This document shows positions 35,436 through 46,990 of a stretch of 64,000 nt of DNA, in pieces (position 1 is the stretch's first letter; the number at the start of each line of letters is the position of its first letter). This DNA comes from Guyanagaster necrorhizus (lineage: Eukaryota > Basidiomycota > Agaricomycetes > Agaricales > Physalacriaceae): positions 1,282,401 through 1,346,400 of the forward strand of contig NW_025064892.1 of assembly GCF_019112545.1 (NCBI RefSeq), written 5' to 3'. Made by a program: the position numbers and the translations under genes. The notes below the pieces were generated by a model. That model saw nothing but the letters and a program-made list of their open reading frames with translations. It searched no databases and was not told the DNA's origin.

Positions 35436-36759
35436 CTAGCCGGCTGCTTGTGTCCTCTCCAGCATCTTGTTTACCGCGACTGGTCTTCCAGTAGGAGGAT
35501 GCGCCAGGTCCGTCAACCGATTTTCCCTCATCTTCATCAGCAAATTTGACAGAAAAGCAGGCGTGACACGATGGTCATCCGCAGCCTCAGACTGCGGAGT
35601 CCCGCCGCTCCTGCTCCTACTGGCGCATCCGCCCGTTGCACTCAGCGGTGACTGACGCGAAGAAGAAGAAGTATCAGGGAGACTATCATCTTTGTAACGG
35701 TCCCATAGAGCATACAGGGCAATGATCTCCTGGGAGATTGTGGCAATCAGTGGAAGCGAAACATTCAATTCAGCAAGGAATGTGACGGGATCCTGGTGCT
35801 TTTTTGATTCGGCTGCATTCCGGGACGACCGTCGGGGGTGTGGAGCTGTAGAGCTGGGAGGCTGGAGCAGGGTCGAGAGGTTGTCCCTTGACGGCCGGTG
35901 AAACACTTGTGTCAGATAAATGGCAGCAATGGCAATGAGATGTGGAGGATAGAGCAGACACAGAGATCCCCGGTATGTGTCGTTGATGATATGCCACGCC
36001 ATTTGCAACGCCGCTTCGGACATTTCGAGCTTGTCCTCGCTTGAGCCCCAGTACCGTTGGCCTTCGTCAGCGCTGATTCCAACACCGACCTCCCCTGCCT
36101 CCGTCTCGTCGTCTTCATCGGTGCTCGACTCTTTCTTGCAGAGTGCCATGAGGGTACGATATGGATGGAATACTGTCAAATCACATTCTAGGTCATCGAC
36201 TAGGTAAAATTCCATCTCTCCCAGCTTGGAATTATCGGATGGGAAGTTCTTCACATTGTAGTGTTCTACAAAGCCGTCAACGCGACGCACTTGAAAAGAG
36301 AAAGGAACTTACGACTGAACAATGTGCGCGATTCTGTAACGACATTCTTGATGTGCACGGGAGATTCTTCGGCCTTTGCAGCAACATAGCAGCACGCAGC
36401 GATGACAAGAAATGGATCCGTTTCACAGTAGGCATTCTTGAGGTAGAACCGCCGGAAGAAGACGGTGGCAGTCGCAATAGCCCTCTGTCGTAGCTGTAAT
36501 TTTCTGCCCAGCTTTGCGATGGCTGGGATTGCATGAGCTCCACGCCACAGCAGATGCCGAAATCACGTACCGTTCGCAAAATAGATATCCAGGAATTCAA
36601 GATGCTCCGGGTCGTCAACGTATTGGAGGTCCTCGGCCCTTGCCTGCTTGAGCGTCGCGCGGTCGGTAATCCATCTTTTGCTGCGGAATGAGATAACGGG
36701 CACCGTAGTCGTGAAAGGGCGCCTCACTAGTGGGAGCTGGCCCAAAAGTCGGTTGCCAT
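35436..36759 (-). CDS. SSN8: Cyclin C, Mediator kinase-module cyclin
   Basis: Partner of CDK8 in the Mediator kinase module; nuclear regulator of RNA polymerase II. Joining a short first exon to the next gives [15 protein letters not shown], the cyclin C hallmark N-terminus, followed by [18 protein letters not shown] and [10 protein letters not shown]. The first cyclin box continues [35 protein letters not shown] and [10 protein letters not shown]. The second box has [29 protein letters not shown], then [20 protein letters not shown]. Two lineage-specific insertions stand out: an acidic one after [13 protein letters not shown] and a Ser/Arg-rich one after [12 protein letters not shown]. The C-terminal tail is S/R-rich and ends ERTQAAG. 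It is divergent from the malate dehydrogenase gene, with 140 bases between starts. Confidence 0.92.
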
Positions 36760-36899
36760 TGTGGGCGACGACGATGGTGGGAAGAGATGAAATAACGGAA
36801 TCCCGGACCCCTCCGCACCCGGTGCTTGTGACGTATCCTTCCCGAGGTCGAGAATTTCTTCTACCCCTCTGGTCTTTTACCACCATCATCCCCCTCAGA
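36760..36899. promoter_or_regulatory. Divergent promoter SSN8 / MDH
   Basis: Only 140 bases separate the two start codons. No clear TATA box on either side, as expected for housekeeping genes; both promoters must overlap here. Confidence 0.6.
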
Positions 36900-38190
36900 A
36901 TGTTTGCCCGATCTGCTGCTCGTGCCTTGGTGACGCCGTCTACTCGCCATTTCTCCTCGTCTTCGGCTCGTCACACCAAGGTCGCTGTTCTCGGAGCTGG
37001 CGGAGGCATTGGGCAGCCTTTGTCTCTTCTCCTGAAGAGCAATCCTTTGGTTTCTTCGCTCAACTTGTATGATATTCGTGGCGCTCCTGGTGTAGCTGCA
37101 GATGTCAGCCACGTCGACACTCCCAGTGAGGTAGGCACCCGTCTACTTGCTGCCGTGTCGCGTCACGACTGACCGTCTTCTGCAGGTCAAGGGCTACGAA
37201 GCTGACAAGTTGGACGAGGCCCTAGACGGTGTTGAGGTTGTCGTTATTCCCGCAGGTGTACCCCGAAAGGTCAGTGCACCCATTGCCCTGCTATTCATTA
37301 AATGCCAGCTGACCGGACCCTTTTTTAGCCTGGCGTAAGTCGCAATAATCTGGTTTCTTCATTGACCGTTCTAACCCCACCACTAGATGACCCGTGACGA
37401 TTTGTTCAACGTATGTTAATTTCTTTGCTCAGGCAACTTGTGGTTCAGAACATTCATTCTGCAGACCAATGCTTCCATCGTTCGTGACCTTGCGACCGCA
37501 GTGGGGCGTGTTTCTCCCAAAGCCCACATCCTCGTCATTTCCAACCCTGTCAACTCGACTGTCCCCATTGTTGCCGCAACCTTGGAAAAATTGGGTGTCT
37601 TTGATCCCGCTCACGTCTTCGGTGTCACCACTCTTGACGTTGTCCGTGCCGCTCGGTTCACCGCTGGTATTGCAGGCGTCAAGCCATCCGACACGGTCAT
37701 CACAGTTGTTGGTGGTCACAGCGGCCCTACCATTGTCCCTCTCCTCTCACAGTCGACTTATGGCAAGGCCATCAAGGGTGAAGTTTACGAGAAGCTTGTT
37801 CACCGGATCCAGTTTGGCGGTGATGAAGTTGTGAAGGCTAAGGATGGTGCTGGAAGTGCTACCCTGTCCATGGCCTACGCCGGCGCCAAGTTCACGGATG
37901 CTCTCCTCCGTGCTTTGAGTGGTGAAAAGGGTGTTGTTACGCCTACCTTCGTCAAGAGCCCTCTATTCGAGAGTGAGGGAATTGATTTCTTCTCCTCCAA
38001 TGTCGAGCTTGGCGTAAGTTCACCTTGTTGACTCGTGCTTCTGTTTGCTAAGACCGGAGCTATGTAGACGAACGGTGTTGAGAAGATCCGCCCCATTGGC
38101 CCTCTGTCTTCAGAAGAAGAGAAACTGCTCGCTGCTTGCTTACCTGATCTCAAGAAGAACATTGAGAAGGGCAAAGCTTTCGTTGCTTAG
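36900..38190 (+). CDS. MDH1: Malate dehydrogenase, mitochondrial
   Basis: NAD-dependent malate/oxaloacetate interconversion in the TCA cycle. Start at 36900 gives a mitochondrial presequence ([20 protein letters not shown]) just before [19 protein letters not shown], the NAD-binding motif. Then [20 protein letters not shown] (substrate-binding arginines), [26 protein letters not shown] and the catalytic histidine in [13 protein letters not shown]. Exons 36900-37130, 37186-37269, 37329-37334, 37387-37410, 37465-38013 and 38068-38190 all end on codon boundaries and give 338 residues, the normal length. The third exon is just CCTGGC, coding Pro-Gly; without it the invariant RKPGMTR motif would lose two residues. 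The fourth exon is 24 bases. Both sit between standard GT-AG introns. Confidence 0.96.
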
Positions 38191-39373
38191 AAGTACACGT
38201 ACAGCAGGACATGTAGACTTCGACGTACAAAACAGATTTTTTAAAATCTCGAATTGGATAATCGACTGATAACCCATGAACAGCTAGCTACTGATGTAAG
38301 AACACGCCAAGCCACAAGCGTGCCTCTGATCATGATCGCGATGGGTGTGGTGGCGCCAACTTCTCTGCATTTCCGAGGCACCGCTCCTACCTACCGAGGG
38401 AAGTGCCGTCTGAAATTCATTGCCTCTTTGCATGCGATGCGGAACGTCAAAGTTTGACCTTGGCGTCACAGAAGGAGCTCGTGCAACCTGAATTCAAGAA
38501 GAAGAGAAGCTGTATTCTACCCTGGATGGGTCGCTGGTATGTCGATCACCCCGGAGTAGAGTCAACAAGACATAAGTCTTATCAAGTAGGTTCGTGCATT
38601 CTAGCCTCTGCTCGTTGTCCGCTGCGGATAGTCATCTGCCGCGACCCTTTCGTTCCGGTGTACGGTAGTGCCAACTGCTCACATCAGTAAGCGTCGCTCA
38701 CCGTAGGAGAGAATCGGAAGGTCGTCCCAGTAGTCTATTCTATTCACCGGTGATATACGCATTGACATTAGCTGTCTTTCAAGTCAATTTCGGCGCTCAT
38801 GTCCAGAATGTGTGGCCTTCAATTTCCTGTAGCGAAAGCTAGTGAGTCGCAACAACCGGATTATCCATTCGGCTTGCATATCTAAGTCTCCGACTGGCTC
38901 GATAGAACCAATGCGACTTTCGCTCCTTTCGTGGGTGAACAATTCAAAAAACTCATACGCAAGATCTGATCGAAACCAAGGGGGATTCGTCTTATCGTCG
39001 CTGGCTGTCGAACAGACGGCGTACAAGCCGGCTTCCAGTCATTTTGGTCTTCCGACACGCTCCCTCGGCCTCTGAAGAAGAAATATATGGGCGAGATTCT
39101 CAAAATTGTACATGTATCTGCCCGGTATTCGAACCTCCCGGCCCTGGAAATGAAGTGGACAGTGGCGTTTGATTATTTCGCCGGTACCTGGACGGTTTGT
39201 CTTCTTCATAGCTCGGGCCGAAAACTGCCATTTCGGCAGTGACCAACTCTTTGCATCGGGGTATGAATATCTCAAAGTGCAGTACTGCTGCCGGGCGCGT
39301 GCGGATTTCGGCTCCGATCGTTTTAAAAATATCACATCACGAAAACGGAACATGATCTAACAGGTACCACGCA
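38191..39373. other. Intergenic
   Basis: MDH 3' flank and epoxide hydrolase upstream region. Open frames on both strands carry no recognisable content. Confidence 0.5.
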
Positions 39374-39380
39374 TATAAAA
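39374..39380 (+). promoter_or_regulatory. TATA box of the epoxide hydrolase-like gene
   Basis: TATAAAA, with a second TATAAAAA at 39385-39392, 40-60 bases upstream of the ATG at 39432. Confidence 0.55.
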
Positions 39381-39431
39381 TAGGTATAAAAATGCATAAT
39401 ATATTCTCTGATCTTTTCCACATTCCTTGCT

Positions 39432-41003
39432 ATGCGTCCTCACTTTCGTTTCTCGACATTTTTGCTTCTAGGCGGTTGCTTGCTTTCTGGTGTTTCTTCG
39501 AGATTCGACCCTACCACTTATACAAGAACTACAGCGGCGTGTAAAGCCGTAAAGCGGGACGCCGACCATGCCATTGTCGACATTGAGCTTAGTAGGTCTT
39601 CTCTCCTAACCCACTTTTACGGCACTCAACCGTTCTTTCGACACAGGCTACATCAATATCAACCCCAGCGCCAAGACGGCAGTAATACTCGCTCATGGTT
39701 GGCCCAGCATCTGGAGCACTTGGGCGTACCAAATACAGGCGCTTGAAGTGAGCGCCGCTCCTAGGTTGTTTTACTGACGCCTAAATATGACTTTCTTAGC
39801 ACGATTATCATTTAATTGTCCCCGACTTGCGTGGATTCGGACGTTCTTCACACCCCGGAGACGTACAGACATCTGGGACGATGTTCGACCACGTCGGCGA
39901 TCTCACCTGTATTCTAGAGCATGCCAAAGTGGATAGTGCTATCTGCTTAGGGTAAAGGCTTTAGCCTCGGATCGCGCTATTGGGTGACTGATCAATCATA
40001 GACATGATTGGGGCTCCTTGCTCTGCTATGAAGCGGGACGACTACGTCCAGACATTTTCCAAGGAATCGTTGGAGCCGTCGTTCCAGTTAGCCACCTTTC
40101 TTCTCTATTTCCTTCTGTTATTGATACCGTCAAAGTATATTTCTTCCGCTGGGCCTTTCGTTCCTGTCAAAGATCTCACGACCGTGTTCCCAAAACTGAC
40201 TTATCAGCTCTTCTTCGGTTTGAAAACGCCTGATGCTGTCAAGGAGCTGGACAAGGATATTCGCAGGTCTCTTCGGGCGACTCTTCGTGCCAAGTCGAGC
40301 CCGCCCCCTGACGAGTTTTTAAAGAGTTCTGAAACGTTCCTAGGGGCATGGAGCGATCATGAGGAGGCGAGTCGTTCCAAGTTTCCGAAATTGGGCTTAC
40401 GTTAACACTATGATAGATCCCGCCTATTCCGTTTTTATCGCCTGAAGAGGAGGATTACCTTGTAGAAGAATTCAGCCACCAAGGCTTCAAAAACAGTAAG
40501 AATTTTGTTGAAGTCGATTGTCATCAATCAAACGTTCTACAGCTCTCCAGTTTTACATGCCAGGAGTAAGTGTGCCGCCCACCATATTTAGGACCTTTGT
40601 CAAACGTCTCACAGAACCGACATAGGACATGGAAATTTGCAAACGAGCAGGGTAATCACACGCTCCCGCAGCCTGTCCTAGCGATTTATCCCACACATGT
40701 ACGCCACCCATTCATGAACTGTTCGACCCGTTATATGATCGCTTGCCTTTACAGGATCCTGTAGCTGACTGGGTCAAGGCCGCGGAAATGCTCAATTCCG
40801 CAAGCTTCTTACCACGTCTAACGACCGCAGTGAGTGATGTCATGATTGTCAGTTCATTGTGATTGAGCTGATGGATTTGTATATAGATCGTTGAAGGTTC
40901 GCATTGGATACAAATGGAGAATCCGGAACCATTCAACGTTGCTTTGAAGAGTTGGCTGGAGGCTAACTTTGGGGGTTTGGGTCGTGCTGAAGACGAGCTT
41001 TAA
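39432..41003 (+). CDS. Epoxide hydrolase-like alpha/beta hydrolase, secreted
   Basis: Alpha/beta-hydrolase fold enzyme of the epoxide hydrolase group, which opens epoxides to diols using a catalytic aspartate. The N-terminus is a signal peptide (MRPHFRFSTFLLLGGCLLSG). Spliced exons give the oxyanion motif AVILAHGWPSIWSTW, YHLIVPDLRGFGRSSHPGD, the nucleophile motif ICLGHDWGSLLCYEAG, then after a further intron SSAGPFVPVKDLTTVF and LTYQLFFGLKTPDAV. The C-terminal part has QGNHTLPQPVLAIYPTHDPV (acidic residue), and the catalytic histidine in IVEGSHWIQMENPE, ending GRAEDEL. At least seven short introns. The lid region is less conserved, so another hydrolase activity is possible. No lesions found. 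Confidence 0.85.
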
Positions 41004-41256
41004 TTGTTCTATGCATTATGGATAGACGAAAGGAAAAACTGTACTCGACATGTACTACTCTACTCTAACTGTGTCATTCTGTGTACATGTTTTCCATTCG
41101 CTATTATTTATTCATTCGAAGCGGATGTAATGCAATGAGCATTGAGTGAATATAATGTCCAAGATACTGAAGAATGTCCCCGCCTGACCGCCACAAGGAT
41201 CTGTTCAGAGATGTTTGCAGGTATCACAAAGTCCATTAATGCCTACAGAATGGTAT

Positions 41257-43573
41257 CTATCGTCCCACTGAAGCGCAACCAGAATTCGGGGCTAGAGACA
41301 GGGGTCTCCTAGCCGAATAACTTTTTCGTCTGACCTCCTCTGATTTTCCCTCGTAAAGATCTCTTCTAAACGCGCCAGGGACGCTTATATCGTCAAACAA
41401 GCCGCCGACGATGGGACATATTGTGTCTGATTCCGGGAGCGTCCCATTTATGAAGTAGTCCCTGATGTAGCCCTCCGTGCAAGGCGAGTTAGCGGCGATC
41501 GAACAATGCTACGTCATTAGATTAGAGGTACGACGTTGGCAATATCGTTATACTACGCACTCCTGGTGAATCTTGGGTTAGGACGACAGAGCCATCGAAA
41601 CCGGAGGCCATCTTTTTGGCACTAAGAATGGGTAGATGAGTTGGGTAGACTTTCTGGACTTATGCATCGCTTACGCAGAGAGAGGCGCGACGGGATCTAT
41701 CGTTACCACCGGTAAGGCATCTCGATGTCGATGGGGTCTTTAGCATAACACTCACCGGCTGTGTTAGCAACGAACAAAATGGGGTAGCTTGTGTTACCCG
41801 TGAATGGGCCTGCCAGTCGAAGAATGTAAGCGTCTGTTTGTGAACGTGCCGATACAACCTCACCCCGGAAATTTGTTTTCGGATAATCTGGCCATCCTCT
41901 AGTAAAATAGTGAGGTCGACGAAAAGAATGACCGGAAGGTCATTAGGACGTACGAGCAGCCAATTCTAATGCCAGCCCAGATACTTGCCCATTCAAACTG
42001 AGCAGAAAGATCAGCGTAGTACTCTTCTGCCGCCTCCACGTTTCTTGGAACGGGTAGGCCGTCGTTACATATGATGGCAATCATGGAATCTTGCACAGAG
42101 GCTGTGAGCAACGCGGAAGGATCGTCGCAGGAGCATTCGAATGGGGAAAAATAAGTCATGTTGAAGATGATATCTCCGTTCCCTTGAGCCAGATCTGAGA
42201 GTCCCTGCGCCAGAGTCAAGAATGAACTTTGTGGCGTGTATAGAGCGGCGAAGACCGAATAATGCATTCGCGCGTAGTCAACTACACCGTAGCCTGTCGG
42301 CAGGCGTACCGGAAGCGGTCTAGCGCGAATGGCTGTGTAGAGATCATCGAGGTTCTGCTTTATTGTATCGGGACTCGAGGCGTAGAAAGGGCATCCATCA
42401 GGACCGACTTGAAAGCATCCGTCAAAGAACGTCTGCAAGGTTTTGTTAGAATCCAACAAGTTGTCAGACCATAGCGCTAATATATAGTCAGCTGACGCGC
42501 TGTACTTCTCTGTTCAAATGACTAACTGGCATAGTAGTTGTCCGCGTCAACCACACCATCTAGAACCATTCGTTCAATCTTGTCCTGTGAAATGTTTTTT
42601 TTCTCCGAGTCAGAGGAAGTCATTGAACATAGAATCACCAATGTCCACCCACAGGAAACATAGCGGCGAAGGTCACGCCCAATACGGTACCGTACCTGTG
42701 CAATTCAGAAGGATCGATCACTCTGATAGTTCAGACGGCCCAATGAGACGTACGAAAATCCCCAATATTGCAGTTTTTCGCGCCCGTACGCTTCAGTGAT
42801 TTTCAGCATATCGCGAGCGGTCTGATCGGTATTGATATGTGCCAATATCCCAGTATCCCGTTCGGCGGCCAGCTGTCCAGTAATGGTAGCCTGCGCCCAC
42901 GCGTTCGCAACACCATCCGGGCGGCCCATAAGCTCAACCGCTATATTATAACCCCACAAAGCGCGCTCGACACCCGTTTCGTAGAAAGATACACGTGTAG
43001 ACCGCGCGACACCTAGAATTCCAATCCAATTAATAACTCGTCGGGAAAATAGTGGGAAGATGGGGCCGTACCACGGGGATCAAAGCCGACGATGTCATAT
43101 TGGTCTTGGAACATTTGAGAGTAATAGACACCCTGCTCAAGCACGTAATCAACGCCACTTCCACCAGGACCGCCGTCGTTGAATAGAAGTGGTCCTTTGT
43201 AATCGGTAGAATTCACGGGAAGAGGAGAAGGGTATTGAATGATAGCAAGCACGATAGTTTCATTAGAGTCCGGGTTGGAGTAATTGAGAGGAACCTGTGT
43301 GCCATTCGCCATGGAGTGAGATGCGGTGAATACTACTATCATCTAAGATGAGCCCCACCTTCAGATTTGAACACTGAAACCCAGTGTAACAATCCACCCA
43401 TTCCAAAGCGTAGCTCGCTGGGAGCTGGAGCAAGCGTTCGGTAAACCAGAACAAACGAATTAGTGTTTACGCACATCCAGCCACGCAAATGATTGGGAGT
43501 CTTGACCCAAAGTTTGAACGAATGTGCAAACCGAAAAGGTGGACAGAAGAAGCCCACGGCTGGAGATTTTCAT
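41257..43573 (-). CDS. Secreted S33-type serine peptidase (TAP-like alpha/beta hydrolase)
   Basis: Probable exo-acting peptidase of the tripeptidyl aminopeptidase type. The start at 43573 gives a signal peptide (MKISSRGLLLSTFSVCTFV) joined by an intron to LPASYALEWVDCYTGFQC. Then VPLNYSNPDSNETIVLAI, LLFNDGGPGGSGVDYV (oxyanion region), YDIVGFDPRGTAPSS, the nucleophile motif YWGFSYGTVLG (intron inside), FECSCDDPSALLTAS, FTGNTSYPILFVANTADPVA with the acidic residue, and DGSVVLTQDSPG followed by a CSIAANSPCTEGYIRDYF tail carrying TAP-like C-terminal cysteines. It ends at the TAG at 41257 and reads towards the epoxide hydrolase (253 bases between stops). Frames and splice sites are consistent; no damage. 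Confidence 0.88.
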
Positions 43574-44688
43574 CGTTCAAGTCCAGCCTTCTTGATATGA
43601 AAGTATGTCCGAAAGAACCGCGGTTGGTATTGACCGTGAAAGACCAGTGTGTATACCCAGCATTTCTCTTTTTAAATACTTATGGGGCATGCATGTGGAG
43701 CAACATCATGTGGCATGATGCTAACGACATTGTCAAACAACACATTTGCCGTCGTCGCGCTGGGCCCACGACCTGAACACAGTGAATATTTTACGCGCAT
43801 ACGAGACGCGTTTCAAGTAGAATGGATGGGATTTAGCTTTATATCGACTTTTCGCAAAGAACATTACTGCACTACGAGTAGAGAGCGCTCGAAATGCGGT
43901 CTGGTCAACTGTCAGTGATTACGTGATCGTGCCTTTTCCCGACCGAAATACATATGGATGAAGCCGCGAGGCTGCGTCAGCAATATCTAGCCGAGGGGGA
44001 CGCTAAACGTTGCCGTAATAGTTAGAAGAACCGACGGCAGCCGTCTATACACAATTTTGAGCTAAACCAAAAGAGCTTGGCCAAGAATTGGTGCTGCCTT
44101 TTCGATCTGTTTTCAGCTCAGGATTTGTACGTTCCATTCTCGTTTCCTTACACGCGACCAGCCAATCATAGACTCAATCATCCCAAGGTCGCATTTAGTC
44201 TTGATGGTCATGAATTGATATCACCTCACAGCAAGCGACGTCGTGGGTTGGCACCGGATATTTTCCGTTTGATACTTCCTCGTTTCGACATAGAAAATGC
44301 CAAGCATCATAGCTCAACCGATTCCAGCGTCTAGAGCATAGATGTTATACGTATGGATAAGGAGCAGCGGGCAACATGTGAAGTAAGCGGAGAACGACCG
44401 ACTGCAATCGTTGACATGACCACCATTTCAACCCGAATCTGACACTGACTTCTTCGAACAGTAGTCATTCCTAAAGATATACCGGTTCTTCCGGCCAATG
44501 CTTACTACACTGAGTTATTATTCACCATATTCCGACCAGCGATGTTAGTAATCACACCCACGAACTGGAATCTATTGCGCTTAGACTCGACTCTGCATTG
44601 AGTTATCACGGAACGCAACTCTTAGGCGTCATTGCATTCTCGTACTTCGTCACCTGCGCGATATCAATATTACCTATGCACAAGCGCA
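43574..44688. other. Intergenic between two divergent genes
   Basis: Upstream regions of the S33 peptidase (left) and CmcJ-like copy 2 (right). No gene recognised. Confidence 0.5.
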
Positions 44689-44694
44689 TATAAA
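44689..44694 (+). promoter_or_regulatory. TATA box of CmcJ-like copy 2
   Basis: TATAAA 37 bases upstream of the ATG at 44731, a position matching that of copy 1. Confidence 0.55.
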
Positions 44695-44730
44695 TGCTGC
44701 TTTTTCATGCCAGGTCTTCACTAGTTCATC

Positions 44731-45657
44731 ATGTCTTCTGGTGTCACCACCGACCTCTTCTTCATGCAATCACCCGCTAACGGCGAACGGGCCAGCGCTA
44801 CGCTGCAAAACAACAGGAATTACGCTCTGGAGCCTAAAGTAGTGACCGTCGAGAATTATCGGACAAAACTGAGCTCGGAGTCCATCACTCTCGACACCGC
44901 CGGATTCCAGCTCTTTTCCAACCGTCCCACTCAGTTCATCAAAGATGGGGAAGTGCAGGTTGAAGGGTACTATGACGAAAGCATTGCACTTCTGAAGGAA
45001 GTCACGGGCGCGAGTAGAGTTGTACTATTCGATCATAGTGAGTTTCCGCTTTGATTCAAGTTCGCAACTGTACTTATCCTATGAATCTACAGCCATACGC
45101 CGCCGCCGCCCAGGTGAAACTGACAGCCTAGGAAAGCGCCAACCAGCTGCTGCCACCCATGTCGACCAAACATTCAAGGCGGCCATCGCTCGGGTCCATC
45201 GTCATCTTCCCCCCGAAGACGTTCCAGGGCTGTTGGCCAAGCGTTTCCAGATTATCAATCTCTGGAGACCGATTGAGAACCCAGCGACCGACTGGCCTCT
45301 GGCACTATGCCATTTCTCTAGCGTAGACCCAGAGAAGGACGTCGAGGAAATTGATCTGATTACCCCCGACAGGAAGGGGGAGGTATATGGCATTAAATAC
45401 AACGAACGTCAGAGGTGGGGTTATTTCAAGGATATGCGACCTGACGAGTTTGTTCTCATCAAATGGTTCGTGTTCTCTCCTTCCTGCTTCCCCCAAACTC
45501 TGGTTGATATAAATACTTGGTTTGTAGTAATGAATCTCTTCAAGATGGAAGTGTTGCTCTTTACACGCCCCATACAGCCTTTGATGATCCTACTACCCCA
45601 GAAGGAACACCGTTCAGGCAATCCATTGAGATCAGAGCATTGGTATTCTATGATTGA
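44731..45657 (+). CDS. CmcJ/AsaB-like family protein, copy 2
   Basis: Close paralogue of the gene at 26.4-27.3 kb. It starts MSSGVTTDLFFMQSPANGE and contains ITLDTAGFQLFSNRPTQF, TIRRRRPGETDSL, ATHVDQTFKAAIARVHRHL, RFQIINLWRPIENPATDW, LALCHFSSVDPEKDVEE, DEFVLIKC, then SLQDGSVALYTPHTAF and IEIRALVFYD. Two introns at the same codon positions as copy 1 (splitting the Thr of DHT and the Cys of LIKC). The family histidines in HVDQ and TPHT are kept. The two copies lie on opposite strands 17 kb apart, with laccase, P450 and hydrolase genes between them. The HVDQT-F change (P in copy 1) is the main difference near the active site. Confidence 0.88.
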
Positions 45658-46839
45658 ATCTTGTAGTAGCATACTGTGCCTTCAAGCCATTGTGGGGTGA
45701 TTTGGGCATATATTTTCTTGTACGAATCGACATAGTGTATTTCATGCTGTCATTACATATTTCAGATGAAATCGAATTCGGGAAATGAGGACTTATTGAC
45801 ACACTGAAGGTCCATAATCGTGTTGGTTGCTTTAGCAAGTCCAGCTGACTTACTCAGGAGCAATACCGTCATAGATGCCGGCCGAGAGAGAAACGAGTGG
45901 TACTGGCACCATATTATTTGAGCTCCCATATTGACTTCTTAAGAGAACGGAGTTACTATCAGACATCACTGATTGAGCTAATAGATCTCCCACCCCGCAC
46001 AGCGTGCGAGCAGAAAATGCAAGCATAGCCTGGCTGTTGGCACGTACTTCTCGGGAAAAAAAGGAAACGAACGACAGCCATATTTTCCATGATGGTCATT
46101 AGTCCCCGCGATGGGTAATTCGCCGCATGATGCAATAGTTGATCCCTGTTTTTAGCCGAAATTCATTTTGAACTCATTGCTCCCGGAATCCCATGGCAGG
46201 ATCAAGATCGTGGTTTTCCAATAATCACGGGAGTTTTTCGATATCAGATAGAAAACGGCTGTTTCGAATATATCGTTTGCAATATATCTAATTCCGCGCA
46301 GAAGTAGTGCGCAGCCCGTAATCTACCGTGGGAGATTTTCTGATGACTGATTGTAGCAGACGCTTGCATCATGGTGCAGAACCTTATTTAACTTTTTCAG
46401 TTCAAACCCTCGCTTATTGAAACATGATAGGTAGGAAGGAATATTCCAAGCGAAAGCACAAGGAGAAATCAGTTACAACCAAAGGGTTAAGCGATGAGAA
46501 ACAGAAGAAGAACGCTGGTCCGTCATTTCATCTACTAATCGCATTCATACAGGCCTCGAACAAATCATCTGCTTCATGCGTTCAGAACTCGGTTGAATTT
46601 TCGAAGTCATTAATGAATGACCCTGGCACAAATGTGACTCCATGATATTGGGCCTGATATTGACAACGAGAACTTCCTCCGAGAATGCAGAACCTCCCTC
46701 ACATAGTTTCGGGGGTGCATGAACGGTTGATTTGGAAGTAAGAAGGTTGTGAAATCTTCTGTCAGTCACAAATCAAAGAAATAAAGTATTGCACGACTTG
46801 CAGCTCCGTCCGAGTCGGCAAAAACTGTAAGCGATTCTC
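45658..46839. other. Intergenic
   Basis: Nothing recognised. A lysine-rich open frame at 46424-46645 (plus) has no family motif. Confidence 0.45.
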
Positions 46840-46990
46840 TCTAAGGTCCTCGCAGCAACCTCGCAGCATCCTGAACCTTCGTTAGATCCGCTTCAGACAC
46901 ATGGGCTGAAGCGGGGGTTTGTAGCTTCAGTAGATGCCGAGACAACGGTGACGTCACTACGTGTTAGAGGTAAAGCACGATCACGTGTAT
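46840..46990 (-). pseudogene. Short-chain dehydrogenase relic
   Basis: The minus strand encodes STEATNPRFSPCV and, one frame over, HVSEADLTKVQDAARL. This resembles the exon-2 region of the dehydrogenase at 22.4 kb (AEATNPHFKAYASEAELSKE). It is a single exon fragment with a frame change and a stop. Confidence 0.45.

Noticed and set aside
37394..37834. 146-codon frame overlapping the MDH gene in another frame
   Set aside because: Serine/proline-rich frame-shifted shadow of the MDH main exon.
39060..39200. tRNA-like GGTTCGAAT on the minus strand
   Set aside because: The flanking bases do not form a T-stem and no acceptor stem or anticodon arm could be drawn.
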